12,171 nucleotides of DNA, from NCBI GenBank assembly GCA_031258505.1, contig JAIRMT010000060.1, positions 1 to 12,171 of the forward strand. The letters run 5' to 3'. Of this stretch, positions 1-6,649 are shown piece by piece (the stretch's first letter is position 1; each line of letters begins with the position of its first letter). The notes under the pieces were generated by a model that saw nothing but the letters and a program-made list of their open reading frames with translations, was not told the origin of the DNA and ran no database searches. The position numbers and the translations under genes are program-made. Source of the DNA: Treponema sp. Its GTDB lineage: Bacteria > Spirochaetota > Spirochaetia > Treponematales > Breznakiellaceae.

Positions 1-414
1 AGCCTTCCCTTAGAGACGCTCTAAGCCATAGCTTAGAGATGCTCTAAGCCATAGCTTAGAGATGCTCTAAGCCTTCCCTTAGAGACGCTCTAAGCCATAG
101 CTTAGAGATGCTCTAAGCCTTCCCTTAGAGCCACTCTAAGCCTTCCCTTAGAGCCACTCTAAGCCTTCCCTTAGAGATGCTCTAAGCCTTCCCTTAGAGA
201 TGCTCTAAGCCATAGCTTAGAGATGCTCTAAGCCTTCCCTTAGAGACGCTCTAAGCCTTCCCTTAGAGATGCTCTAAGCCTTCCCTTAGAGACGCTCTAA
301 GCCTTCCCTTAGAGACACTCTAAGCCTTCCCATAGAGACACTCTAAGCCATAGCTTAGAGATGCTCTAAGCCTTCCCTTAGAGACACTCTAAGCCATAGC
401 TTAGAGATGCTCTA
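1..414. repeat. 23-bp tandem array of inverted half-sites, 18 units
   Basis: Eighteen consecutive units of exactly 23 bases run in unbroken phase from base 1 to 414, followed by one more AGCC at 415-418. The array starts at the window edge, so it may be longer. Each unit is AGCC, a 5-base box (TTCCC in 12 units, ATAGC in 6), TTAGAG, a 3-base box (ATG in 9, ACG in 4, ACA in 3, CCA in 2), then CTCTA. TTAGAG and CTCTAA form an inverted repeat around the 3-base box. CTCTAAG and the next CTTAGAG form another around the 5-base box, so each arm can pair with either neighbour. Only unit 15 (323-345) changes a stem base (CATAGAG). A unit length that is not a multiple of three, with TAA and TAG in the unit, puts stops in every frame, so it is non-coding. 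There are no unique spacers, so it is not a CRISPR array. Function unknown. Confidence 0.97.
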
Positions 415-554
415 AGCCCTGCTTCCACGAACCGCCTGATTTCTATGCGTTTATCCTGTAGGTCGGTGTCTGCCCCCTTGTGCCTCTGTCCTCCAAGAGC
501 TAGGCACTTTGTCAGTGTCTGGCGCCTGTGTCAGAGACACCGTGGGAGTTCTTC
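415..554. other. Spacer between the PBP gene and the 23-bp array
   Basis: This is the region just downstream of the minus-strand PBP stop codon. The only structure I see is a short hairpin, GTGTC-AGA-GACAC at 528-540, about 15 bases past the stop, with no clear U-tract on either strand. It could be a weak terminator, or the neighbouring palindromic array could end transcription instead. The 11-mer TATGCGTTTAT at 444-454 also occurs in the terminal repeat of the element at 9298-9432; this may be chance. Confidence 0.4.
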
Positions 555-3194
555 TTAATCCAGCAGAGGGTTATACGGGAGTTCCAGCACACTTCTTGGA
601 TTGGACGGCGTGGTTTCAATGGGTCCGGACGCGGCGTCTGGCTCATCATCCAGAAATGGGTTATAGGTAGGGAGCGTTGGTACGCTTAGAGTGCCAGCGC
701 TTGTTGTTGTGCTTGTATCACGCGGAGGCGTGATATTGGAAAGGTCGATGTTCAGGGACGGCATTGACAGGCCGGTGAGCAGGGCATTGTCATTCAGACT
801 GCTGATAATGTTATCACGAATGGTTTCTGAAGGCGTGTGGCGTGAAGCAACTGTGGCGCCTACGCCGTGAACATTGCAGTACTGCGACGGCTGGGTTCCC
901 TCAAGGAAAGGCAGCACTACGGTTCCCTCATTACAGGCGGATGTGGGCAGGAGACCGGAAACCGCGCAAACGCTTACCTCCACAATGCCGGTTGCAGGCT
1001 TCACAAAGTCCTTCATTGGCAAGCCCTGGTGAATTTCACGCATATAGTCGCCCCACACCGGGCCGGCAAGCGCAGCGCCGCTTTGGTTTGTGCCGAGCGA
1101 ATTACCTGGGCGGTCAAAGCCATACCACACAGCTGTTGTATAGTAGGGCGTATAGCCCACGGTCCAGCCATCAGACCAGTTCTCAGTAGTGCCGGTCTTA
1201 CCAGCAGCCGGGAGGCGGAAACGTTTACCATCCGAGTCGATGAACGTGAACTTTGCCCCGTAACCTGTGCCTGCCGCCAGAGTCCCGATTTCTACCGCCT
1301 TTTTCAGCAGACTCGTCATAATCCAAGCGTTCTGGGAGCTGACCACCTGCAGCTCCTCGCCCAGGCGCTGTTGCCGTTCCCTCGCGTCTCGTTCTGTGGC
1401 TATCACAATCCTGCCATTCCGGTCTTCAACAGAGCGTATAGCAATGGGCGTAACTTCACGCCCCTGATTGGCGAAGATCGAGAAGGCGCGCGCCATCTGG
1501 AGCGGCGATATTGAGACAATGCCCAGACCCAGGGGATAGACGCGCGGGAGGATACGCCGTTGTTCCGCCGGATCGTCAATGCCGAGCAGGGCTGCGGCAC
1601 GATCAATGGCCGCATCAAAGCCAATACCGTCCAGGACTTGCAGAGCCGGGATGTTCAGCGATTTGGCCAGCGCGTTGTAAAGCAGAATAGGCCCGTTCCA
1701 CGTACCGCCATAGTTGGAAGGTATGTAGGTTTTCCCGTCTTCAGTATGAAACACAATCGGCATGTCGTAGATAAGGGTCGCAGCGGTGAACTTCCGGCTG
1801 TCAATGGCTGCGGAGAAGTACAGCGGTTTGAAAGAACTACCGGGCATAACACGGCTCTGCGTGGCGCGGATGAGCTGATTCGATGCATCGTACTTGGAAC
1901 CCCCGACAATGGCCGTGATATAGCCGGTCTCCTGTTCAATGGAGATGAGCGCACCTTCAACTGATGAACCCACCAGACGCTCCTGTAAATCCTCAAATCC
2001 CTTCTGGGTAACGGGCTGGAGTTCCGGGATACCAAAGGCCAGCGCCGCAAGGTCTACAATCGGGTTAATTACCTTAGCGTAGCGGTTAAGCGCCCGTTCT
2101 TCATTCTGTTGATTCACCGCCTCGCTTATGCCTCCCAAGTCAAAGGCCAGGGCAAGCAGGTTCACAATAGGCGTATAGGTACTCTCGACCCGAGTCAGCC
2201 GGTTCGCCTGAGCCGCAGAGAATTCCCTGTTCGCCTTGGTAAGGCCCTCTCCCAGAAATTTGACCGCTGCTTCCTGATGTTTCATGTTTAGCGTGGTGTG
2301 TACTGTGTATCCATCCCGGTAGTAATCCATAGTGCCATACATCATACTCTCAAGCTCACGCCGTACATACTCACTGAACCAAGGAGCAGCGTCTTTCCGG
2401 TCATAATACGCGGCAGTGGGGACGCGGGTGTAGTCATAGTTTGTCCAGTACTCGTCAAAAGACGCCTCAGCCTCAGCGCGAGTGGTGTAACCAAGCTCAA
2501 TCATGTTCTCAAGCACAGAGCGTTGGCGGTCCATGGCGTCATTCGGATTAGTAAGCGGATTATAACGTCCCGGACTTGAAAGCTGTACCACCAGCAGCGC
2601 GGCTTCCGCCAGCGTAATCTCTTTAGCGCTATGCTGAAAGAAGTACTTGCTTGCCGCTTCAACGCCATAAACCCCAGGCCCCATGATGATGTAGTTGAGA
2701 TAAATCTCCAGAATCTCGTTTTTGGTATAACGCCGTTCCATTTGAAACGCCCACCAGAGTTCTACCAGTTTTCGCCACAAGGAGTATTCAGTACGGTCGG
2801 AGTAGAGCGTGCCGGCGATCTGCTGGGTAATGGTGGAACCGCCGCCTAGATTCCGTCCAGTGATGTAGCCATAGGCTGCGCGTGCAATGGCGCGTATGCT
2901 GAAGCCTTTATGGGTATAGAAGCTTGGGTCTTCCCGTGAAAGCAGGGCATTGATAAGGTGCTTGGGCAAATCATTCAAGGCCACTAGTTCCCGCTTTTCA
3001 TCAGCGGAGAACTCAGTAACGAGGTTTCCTTCGCTATCAAGAATCTGTGTGGGCAGAGCCGGCGTGAATTCTGCAAAGTTCTCCTGATTTCTGATGTTCG
3101 CTGTTTCCGCCAGCCCCAAGCCCAGCAGAACACCGATTGCCGCAACGACTATGATAGTCAAGCCTGCCACAACACAGGTAAAAAACTTTCCCAT
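555..3194 (-). CDS. Bifunctional class A penicillin-binding protein (PBP1A type)
   Basis: An 879-residue membrane-anchored peptidoglycan synthase combining glycosyltransferase (polymerises lipid II) and DD-transpeptidase (cross-links stem peptides). A single N-terminal hydrophobic segment (residues 4-29) anchors it with the bulk outside the membrane. The GT51 domain (about 50-230) shows EDPSFYTHKG with catalytic Glu88, GGGSTITQQ (117-125) and the ILEIYLN segment (161-167). The transpeptidase domain (about 410-715) shows SSFK (nucleophile Ser453, Lys456), SLN (512-514) and KTGT (666-669). The linker (about 320-400) contains two similar stretches, and the C-terminal tail from about 790 is Ser/Thr/Pro-rich. 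The ATG is fixed by an in-frame TAG three codons upstream. No Shine-Dalgarno sequence precedes it, and a promoter-like pair lies immediately upstream. It follows the 123-residue gene by 65 bases on the same strand. The domain architecture is unambiguous; the exact subtype name is not. Confidence 0.95.
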   Translation of the reverse strand: MGKFFTCVVAGLTIIVVAAIGVLLGLGLAETANIRNQENFAEFTPALPTQILDSEGNLVTEFSADEKRELVALNDLPKHLINALLSREDPSFYTHKGFSIRAIARAAYGYITGRNLGGGSTITQQIAGTLYSDRTEYSLWRKLVELWWAFQMERRYTKNEILEIYLNYIIMGPGVYGVEAASKYFFQHSAKEITLAEAALLVVQLSSPGRYNPLTNPNDAMDRQRSVLENMIELGYTTRAEAEASFDEYWTNYDYTRVPTAAYYDRKDAAPWFSEYVRRELESMMYGTMDYYRDGYTVHTTLNMKHQEAAVKFLGEGLTKANREFSAAQANRLTRVESTYTPIVNLLALAFDLGGISEAVNQQNEERALNRYAKVINPIVDLAALAFGIPELQPVTQKGFEDLQERLVGSSVEGALISIEQETGYITAIVGGSKYDASNQLIRATQSRVMPGSSFKPLYFSAAIDSRKFTAATLIYDMPIVFHTEDGKTYIPSNYGGTWNGPILLYNALAKSLNIPALQVLDGIGFDAAIDRAAALLGIDDPAEQRRILPRVYPLGLGIVSISPLQMARAFSIFANQGREVTPIAIRSVEDRNGRIVIATERDARERQQRLGEELQVVSSQNAWIMTSLLKKAVEIGTLAAGTGYGAKFTFIDSDGKRFRLPAAGKTGTTENWSDGWTVGYTPYYTTAVWYGFDRPGNSLGTNQSGAALAGPVWGDYMREIHQGLPMKDFVKPATGIVEVSVCAVSGLLPTSACNEGTVVLPFLEGTQPSQYCNVHGVGATVASRHTPSETIRDNIISSLNDNALLTGLSMPSLNIDLSNITPPRDTSTTTSAGTLSVPTLPTYNPFLDDEPDAASGPIETTPSNPRSVLELPYNPLLD

Positions 3195-3202
3195 AGGAGA
3201 AG

Positions 3203-3229
3203 CCTATAGACCGAGGGGAAACCTGTCAA
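3203..3229 (-). promoter_or_regulatory. Putative promoter of the PBP gene, close to the ATG
   Basis: On the minus strand TTGACA (3229-3224) is followed after 15 bases by TATAGG (3208-3203). Only 8 bases separate the -10 from the ATG at 3194, so transcription would start about 1-3 bases before the start codon or on it. Together with the absence of an AGGAGG-like site this suggests a leaderless transcript. The 15-base spacer is shorter than the optimum, so the assignment is tentative. Confidence 0.45.
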
Positions 3230-3259
3230 GCGCCAGCAAGGTACATTTACAAAGCGCGA

Positions 3260-3631
3260 CTAACCAGAGACAAGCATTTTGATGCCGTGGCGTTCAAAGT
3301 AGTCAAGCGCCGTGCCAAAGCTATCGCTTTTGGATACTTCGCTCAGGAATGAACACCACACTTTGACAGCGCGCCGCGTCTTCTTGTTACGGGCAATCGT
3401 AGCGCTACAGATGTTGTCCTTGTTACGTATGCTCACCTGACCCTTGTAGAACTGGGCAAGGATATGCTCGCCTTCGTAGCGGGCATACTCGGCGTGGCGC
3501 GTGAGCATCTTTGCCGAGATGTAATCCTTGCCCACTACAGCGCAAGCATTAGGCACAGCTTCCTCAGTTCCGTCCTCAAAACGAACCCGCGAAGAAGCCC
3601 CGCCTGTTTTTGTTATCTCGATAATCTTCAT
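3260..3631 (-). CDS. Hypothetical protein, 123 aa, downstream of EF-G
   Basis: I do not recognise this 123-residue protein. No signal peptide, membrane segment or known catalytic motif is visible. The first 40 residues look like short beta-strands (MKIIEITKTGG, VRFEDGTEEAVP). The middle (about 40-60) and the C-terminus (about 95-118) look helical, and residues 80-92 are basic (RNKKTRRAVKVW). It is probably a small soluble protein. The ATG lies 10 bases after the stop of the EF-G-like gene, with no good Shine-Dalgarno site, so translation probably depends on coupling to that gene. It is likely the second gene of an operon, with the PBP gene 65 bases beyond it. Its position and intact length favour a real gene. 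An antisense reading frame overlaps it but lacks any recognisable protein. Function not assignable. Confidence 0.65.
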   Translation of the reverse strand: MKIIEITKTGGASSRVRFEDGTEEAVPNACAVVGKDYISAKMLTRHAEYARYEGEHILAQFYKGQVSIRNKDNICSATIARNKKTRRAVKVWCSFLSEVSKSDSFGTALDYFERHGIKMLVSG

Positions 3632-3641
3632 ATACAGAAAC

Positions 3642-5726
3642 TTATTCTTCGGCCTCTTGCACCTTGAACGCCTGCGCCGCCTTTATGACCTCTTCGGCAA
3701 TACGACCGGAGATCGGCGCATAGTGGTCAAACTCCATACTGAACGAGCCAGTTCCACTGGTTATGGAACGAAGGTCAATGGAGTAGCGGAGAAGCTCTGC
3801 CTGCGGAACCTGTGCGCGGATTTCCTCAATGCCGCCAACCGAGTCCTGCCCAAGAATCTTGCCGCGTTTACCAGAGAGGTCGCTCATCACGTCGCCCAGG
3901 TACTGGTTCTCAACAAAGACCGTCAGGTTCATCACTGGCTCAAGGAGCGTTGGGTTTGCCTGCTTCATGGCTTCACGGAAAGCGTTACGCGCAGCCAGCT
4001 TAAACGAGAGTTCCGAAGAATCAACCGGGTGATACTTGCCGTCAACCAGCTTCACCTCAACGTCAACAACTGGGTACTGAGCCATAGTACCCCGCGCCAT
4101 ACCTTCGACAATGCCCTTCTCAATACCTGGGATGAAGTTCTTGGGAACAGCGCCGCCGAATATCGCGTTGATGAAATTGTAGTTCTCGCCGCGCGGAAGC
4201 GGCGCAATCTCAATCAGTACCTTGCCATACTGCCCATGTCCGCCGGTCTGCTTCTTGTGAGTGTACTCAGCGCCCGCTTTTTTCGTGATGGTCTCACGAT
4301 AAGGCACGCGGGGAACGTGGGTTTCCACCTCAATCTTCTGGTTTACCTTGATCTTGTCCAGAATCATGTTGACATGAAGCTCGCCCATGCCAGAGATCAC
4401 GGTTTCTTTTGTCTCGACATTGAAGGCATAGCGGAAGGTCCGGTCTTCCTCAGAAGCGCGCAGAAGCTGCTCGCCCAGCTTGTCGTCATCCTTCTTGGCG
4501 ACCGCACTGACCGCCACCGAGTGAACCGGCTCAGGGAGACGCAGTGGTAAATAATGGAAGGAATTATCCCCAGCGGTGATCGTATCGTTGGTCTTGAAGG
4601 ACAGGGACTTGGCAACGATACCTACATCGCCAGCGTAGAGTTCCCGTGTTTCCTCCAGCCTTTTACCCTGACAGATATAGAGCTTGCCGATGCGTTCCTT
4701 TTTGTTTTCCGACAGGTTAAACGCCTCGGAATCAGCGCTCAGTTTCCCCTCAAAGACCTTGAGCCAGGAGAGCTTACCTGAGAACTGGTCGTAATTCGTC
4801 TTGATAACCAGAGCGGAGAGCGGCTTATCAGCGTTAATTGAAATCGCAAGCTCCTTCCCTTCCGCGTCAATGCCTACATCTTTAGCGCTGCTGGGGGCTG
4901 GGGCAATGCGGGCAAAGAAGTCTAACAGCGGGATAAGGCCGGAATTCTTCAGGGCTGAACCAGCGAAGGCCGGAACAATCTTGTGTTCAGCCAGCGCCTC
5001 AATCAACCCACGCTCAATTTCCGCGTTATCAAGCGAGCCGTTCTCCAGATACTTATCCATGAACGTATCATTACCCTCAGCGGCAGCCTCAGTCAGTCGT
5101 TCTTTGGCGGCGGCGGCCTGTTCCTGATACTCGGCGGGAATCTCGCCTGCTTTCTCAAGCTGCTCCTGCCCCTGAAGCAGGTACGTCTTCTCGTTCAGCG
5201 CGTCGATCACACCCTTATACGCGCCGCCCACGCCCATAGGCAGCGTAATCGGCACGGCGTCAACCTTCAGCTTTTCTTTCAGGTCCGCGAGGACTTTGTT
5301 AAAGTCAGCCCGCTCCTCATCAAGCTTGTTTATAAAGAACCCGCGTGGTTTTCCTCGCGTTTCAAGGTTACGCCAGAGCTTTATCGTCTCTATCTGCACC
5401 CCAACGCGGCCATCCACCACGAGCAGGACAAACTCCGATGCCCGGAATGTAAGGATCACGTCGCCGGTGAAGTCTGAAGAGCCGGGTGTATCAAAAAGGT
5501 TGATCTTCTTGCCATTGCGCTCAATATGCGCCAGCGCCGCATGAATCGATATCTTCCGCTCAATCTCCTCCGGCGTGGAATCACTAGTGGTCTTGCCCGA
5601 CTCAACCGTTTCGGCGCGAGAAATCACGCCGCCGGTGAAGAGCAAATGTTCAAACAGACTAGTTTTACCGGTTCCGCCATGACCGGCTATGGAAACATTT
5701 CTGATGAGGTCAGTCGTATAAGCCAT
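3642..5726 (-). CDS. fusA: Elongation factor G-like GTPase (EF-G II type)
   Basis: A 694-residue, five-domain translational GTPase of the EF-G family, acting on the ribosome in translocation and/or recycling. G1 is GHGGTGKT (15-22), the switch I region reads STPEEIERKISI (50-61), G3 is DTPG (79-82), G4 is NKLD (133-136) and G5 is GSAL (256-259). Domain II is roughly 300-390, III 405-475, IV 480-600 with KKQTGGHGQYG (491-501) and the tip-loop segment YHPVDSSE (565-572), and V 605-690. The switch I wording and DTPGSSDF in place of DTPGHVDF place it with EF-G II paralogues rather than canonical EF-G: the histidine normally following DTPG is Ser83. The symbol fusA is used at family level only; a canonical EF-G is presumably encoded elsewhere. 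The start has AGGAG nine bases upstream and a promoter before it. It probably heads an operon with the 123-residue gene. Confidence 0.95.
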   Translation of the reverse strand: MAYTTDLIRNVSIAGHGGTGKTSLFEHLLFTGGVISRAETVESGKTTSDSTPEEIERKISIHAALAHIERNGKKINLFDTPGSSDFTGDVILTFRASEFVLLVVDGRVGVQIETIKLWRNLETRGKPRGFFINKLDEERADFNKVLADLKEKLKVDAVPITLPMGVGGAYKGVIDALNEKTYLLQGQEQLEKAGEIPAEYQEQAAAAKERLTEAAAEGNDTFMDKYLENGSLDNAEIERGLIEALAEHKIVPAFAGSALKNSGLIPLLDFFARIAPAPSSAKDVGIDAEGKELAISINADKPLSALVIKTNYDQFSGKLSWLKVFEGKLSADSEAFNLSENKKERIGKLYICQGKRLEETRELYAGDVGIVAKSLSFKTNDTITAGDNSFHYLPLRLPEPVHSVAVSAVAKKDDDKLGEQLLRASEEDRTFRYAFNVETKETVISGMGELHVNMILDKIKVNQKIEVETHVPRVPYRETITKKAGAEYTHKKQTGGHGQYGKVLIEIAPLPRGENYNFINAIFGGAVPKNFIPGIEKGIVEGMARGTMAQYPVVDVEVKLVDGKYHPVDSSELSFKLAARNAFREAMKQANPTLLEPVMNLTVFVENQYLGDVMSDLSGKRGKILGQDSVGGIEEIRAQVPQAELLRYSIDLRSITSGTGSFSMEFDHYAPISGRIAEEVIKAAQAFKVQEAEE

Positions 5727-5771
5727 TAAGCAGTTCTCCTAATAAAGAAAGGTATGTATAAAATCTTTCTC

Positions 5772-5801
5772 TATATTGAAATACCCTTACCCGCTTGTCA
5801 A
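5772..5801 (-). promoter_or_regulatory. Putative sigma70-type promoter of the EF-G-like gene
   Basis: On the minus strand a perfect TTGACA (5801-5796) is followed by AATATA (5777-5772) after 18 bases, or TATAGA (5775-5770) after 20. The untranslated leader would be about 40 bases. AGGAG at 5740-5736 lies nine bases before the ATG at 5726. The -35 and following bases (TTGACAAGCGGG) closely resemble the symporter promoter at 7720. Confidence 0.6.
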
Positions 5802-5829
5802 GGAAAATGTATGCTGATGTTTAATAAAG

Positions 5830-6040
5830 AATCTCCGCCATGAGCTAAACTTGACCCACAACTTTTCCCCTTGATATGTGCTAAGTAGCTGCCTCATACG
5901 CGGGCGAGTAGCTGCCTCATACGCGGGCAGGTATACGCCTTATTTTATGGAGCGGGTTAATGAAGCGGTGTATGTTGCTGGCTTATCGGGAGTATCGTTA
6001 TGAATCCGTGGGTCAAGTTTAGCATGAATGGCGGGCGATT
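5830..6040. mobile_element. MITE-like element with 16-bp perfect terminal inverted repeats
   Basis: GCTAAACTTGACCCAC at 5844-5859 recurs exactly inverted at 6008-6023. Both copies are directly flanked by ATGA (5840-5843 and 6024-6027), which looks like a 4-bp target duplication and would give a 180-bp element. The inversion continues outward imperfectly, however: CCGCCAT at 5835-5841 matches inverted at 6028-6034, and AATC at 5830-5833 matches inverted at 6037-6040. The true ends may therefore be further out and the ATGA coincidental. Inside, a 23-bp segment (5884-5906) is repeated in tandem at 5907-5928. No transposase is encoded. It starts about 30 bases upstream of the EF-G -35 box. It could be a non-autonomous element or a collapsed insertion sequence. 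Confidence 0.7.
5884..5928. repeat. Tandem duplication of a 23-bp segment
   Basis: Two adjacent copies (5884-5906 and 5907-5928) agree over 22 bases and contain GCCTCATACGCGGGC. They lie inside the palindromic element, near its left arm. The sequence is unrelated to the 23-bp array at 1-414 despite the equal length. Confidence 0.9.
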
Positions 6041-6226
6041 GAAGCTTTCTCCTTGAAAGCGTATCGTATGCGGGTGAACAAATCCCCCGCGCCCCAGTTT
6101 TACGCCCCAAGGAGGGTAAGGGCGCTGTCGCGTTTCATGTGAGCGCGTGGAACAAATAAACAAACAAACAAAACAATAAAGGTCAGACACGTTACTATCT
6201 CACCTTACGCACCGGAAAGAAAAAGA
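6041..6226. other. Gene-free stretch with a small hairpin and a CAAA-rich tract
   Basis: No convincing gene is present. GCTTTC-TCCTT-GAAAGC (6044-6060) is a perfect 6-bp hairpin next to the palindromic element. Bases 6151-6180 are almost only A and C, with three CAAA units. A 77-codon minus-strand frame crosses this stretch and the element, but its composition and lack of a ribosome site argue against a gene. Confidence 0.5.
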
Positions 6227-6303
6227 TCATCGAATGACGCGAATGAACGCGAATCTTCTTTAGAGAAATGACATATTCGCGTATATTAGCGTCCATTCGA
6301 TGA
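6227..6303. repeat. Long imperfect inverted repeat (REP/MITE-like hairpin)
   Basis: The arm at 6227-6254 (starting TCATCGAATG) is matched inverted by 6275-6303 (ending CATTCGATGA), 28-29 bases each with a few mismatches, around a 20-base loop. The left arm contains CGAATGA at 6231-6237 and 6240-6246, and CGAAT again at 6250-6254, a 9-10 base internal period. It looks like a dispersed intergenic repeat that folds into a long hairpin. Nothing indicates coding. Bases 6304-6594 after it hold no feature I can name apart from an eight-T tract around 6538. Confidence 0.75.
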
Positions 6304-6594
6304 CCAATTCTTACCGTTTTTTCTTCCTGCGTCATGAGTCAGTATGAGGAAAACGAGTCCGCGTACATCATCCGCGTCTTCGAGTCTCAGGGAACAATCT
6401 GTAATTCATCCTGTCCATACTGGTTCTGAATATCTAGCATATTGATACGATCAAAGCATTTGAAATCAAGACCTATCATATAGATCAGAAGGGAATTACG
6501 TCTGTGGCAATGTTGGAATTGTAGTATGCAGCGGCCTTTTTTTTCCTGATGATAGTTAGAGGAAAGGCTGTCCTCAAACTGGTAAAGAATGTAA

Positions 6595-6649
6595 CTGACA
6601 CGGCGCGCGCAGTTATCCACGCCCGCCGTCAAGAGCCGCGCCTTGTCAG
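6595..6649 (-). terminator. Stem-loop over the UPF0397 stop codon, candidate terminator
   Basis: CTGACACGGCGCG (6595-6607) pairs with CGCGCCTTGTCAG (6637-6649) in 12 of 13 positions around a 29-base loop. The TGA stop of the UPF0397 gene (6648-6646) lies in the stem. On the minus strand the hairpin is followed by UUACAUUCUUU, a weak U-rich tail. It could be a terminator or an mRNA 3'-end stabiliser. Confidence 0.45.

Noticed and set aside
1..414. CRISPR array
   Set aside because: Units are contiguous 23-mers with no unique spacers; variation is limited to a few alternative bases in fixed positions, and no cas-like gene is visible.
867..1514. 215-codon plus-strand open frame opposite the PBP gene
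   Set aside because: Antisense to the conserved transpeptidase-coding region; no family resemblance.
3528..4550. 340-codon plus-strand open frame opposite the EF-G gene
   Set aside because: It is antisense to a clearly conserved GTPase gene, has no recognisable protein sequence and no ribosome site; a shadow frame.
5957..6190. 77-codon minus-strand frame across the palindromic element
   Set aside because: It runs through a terminal inverted repeat and a CAAA-rich tract, with odd composition and no ribosome site.
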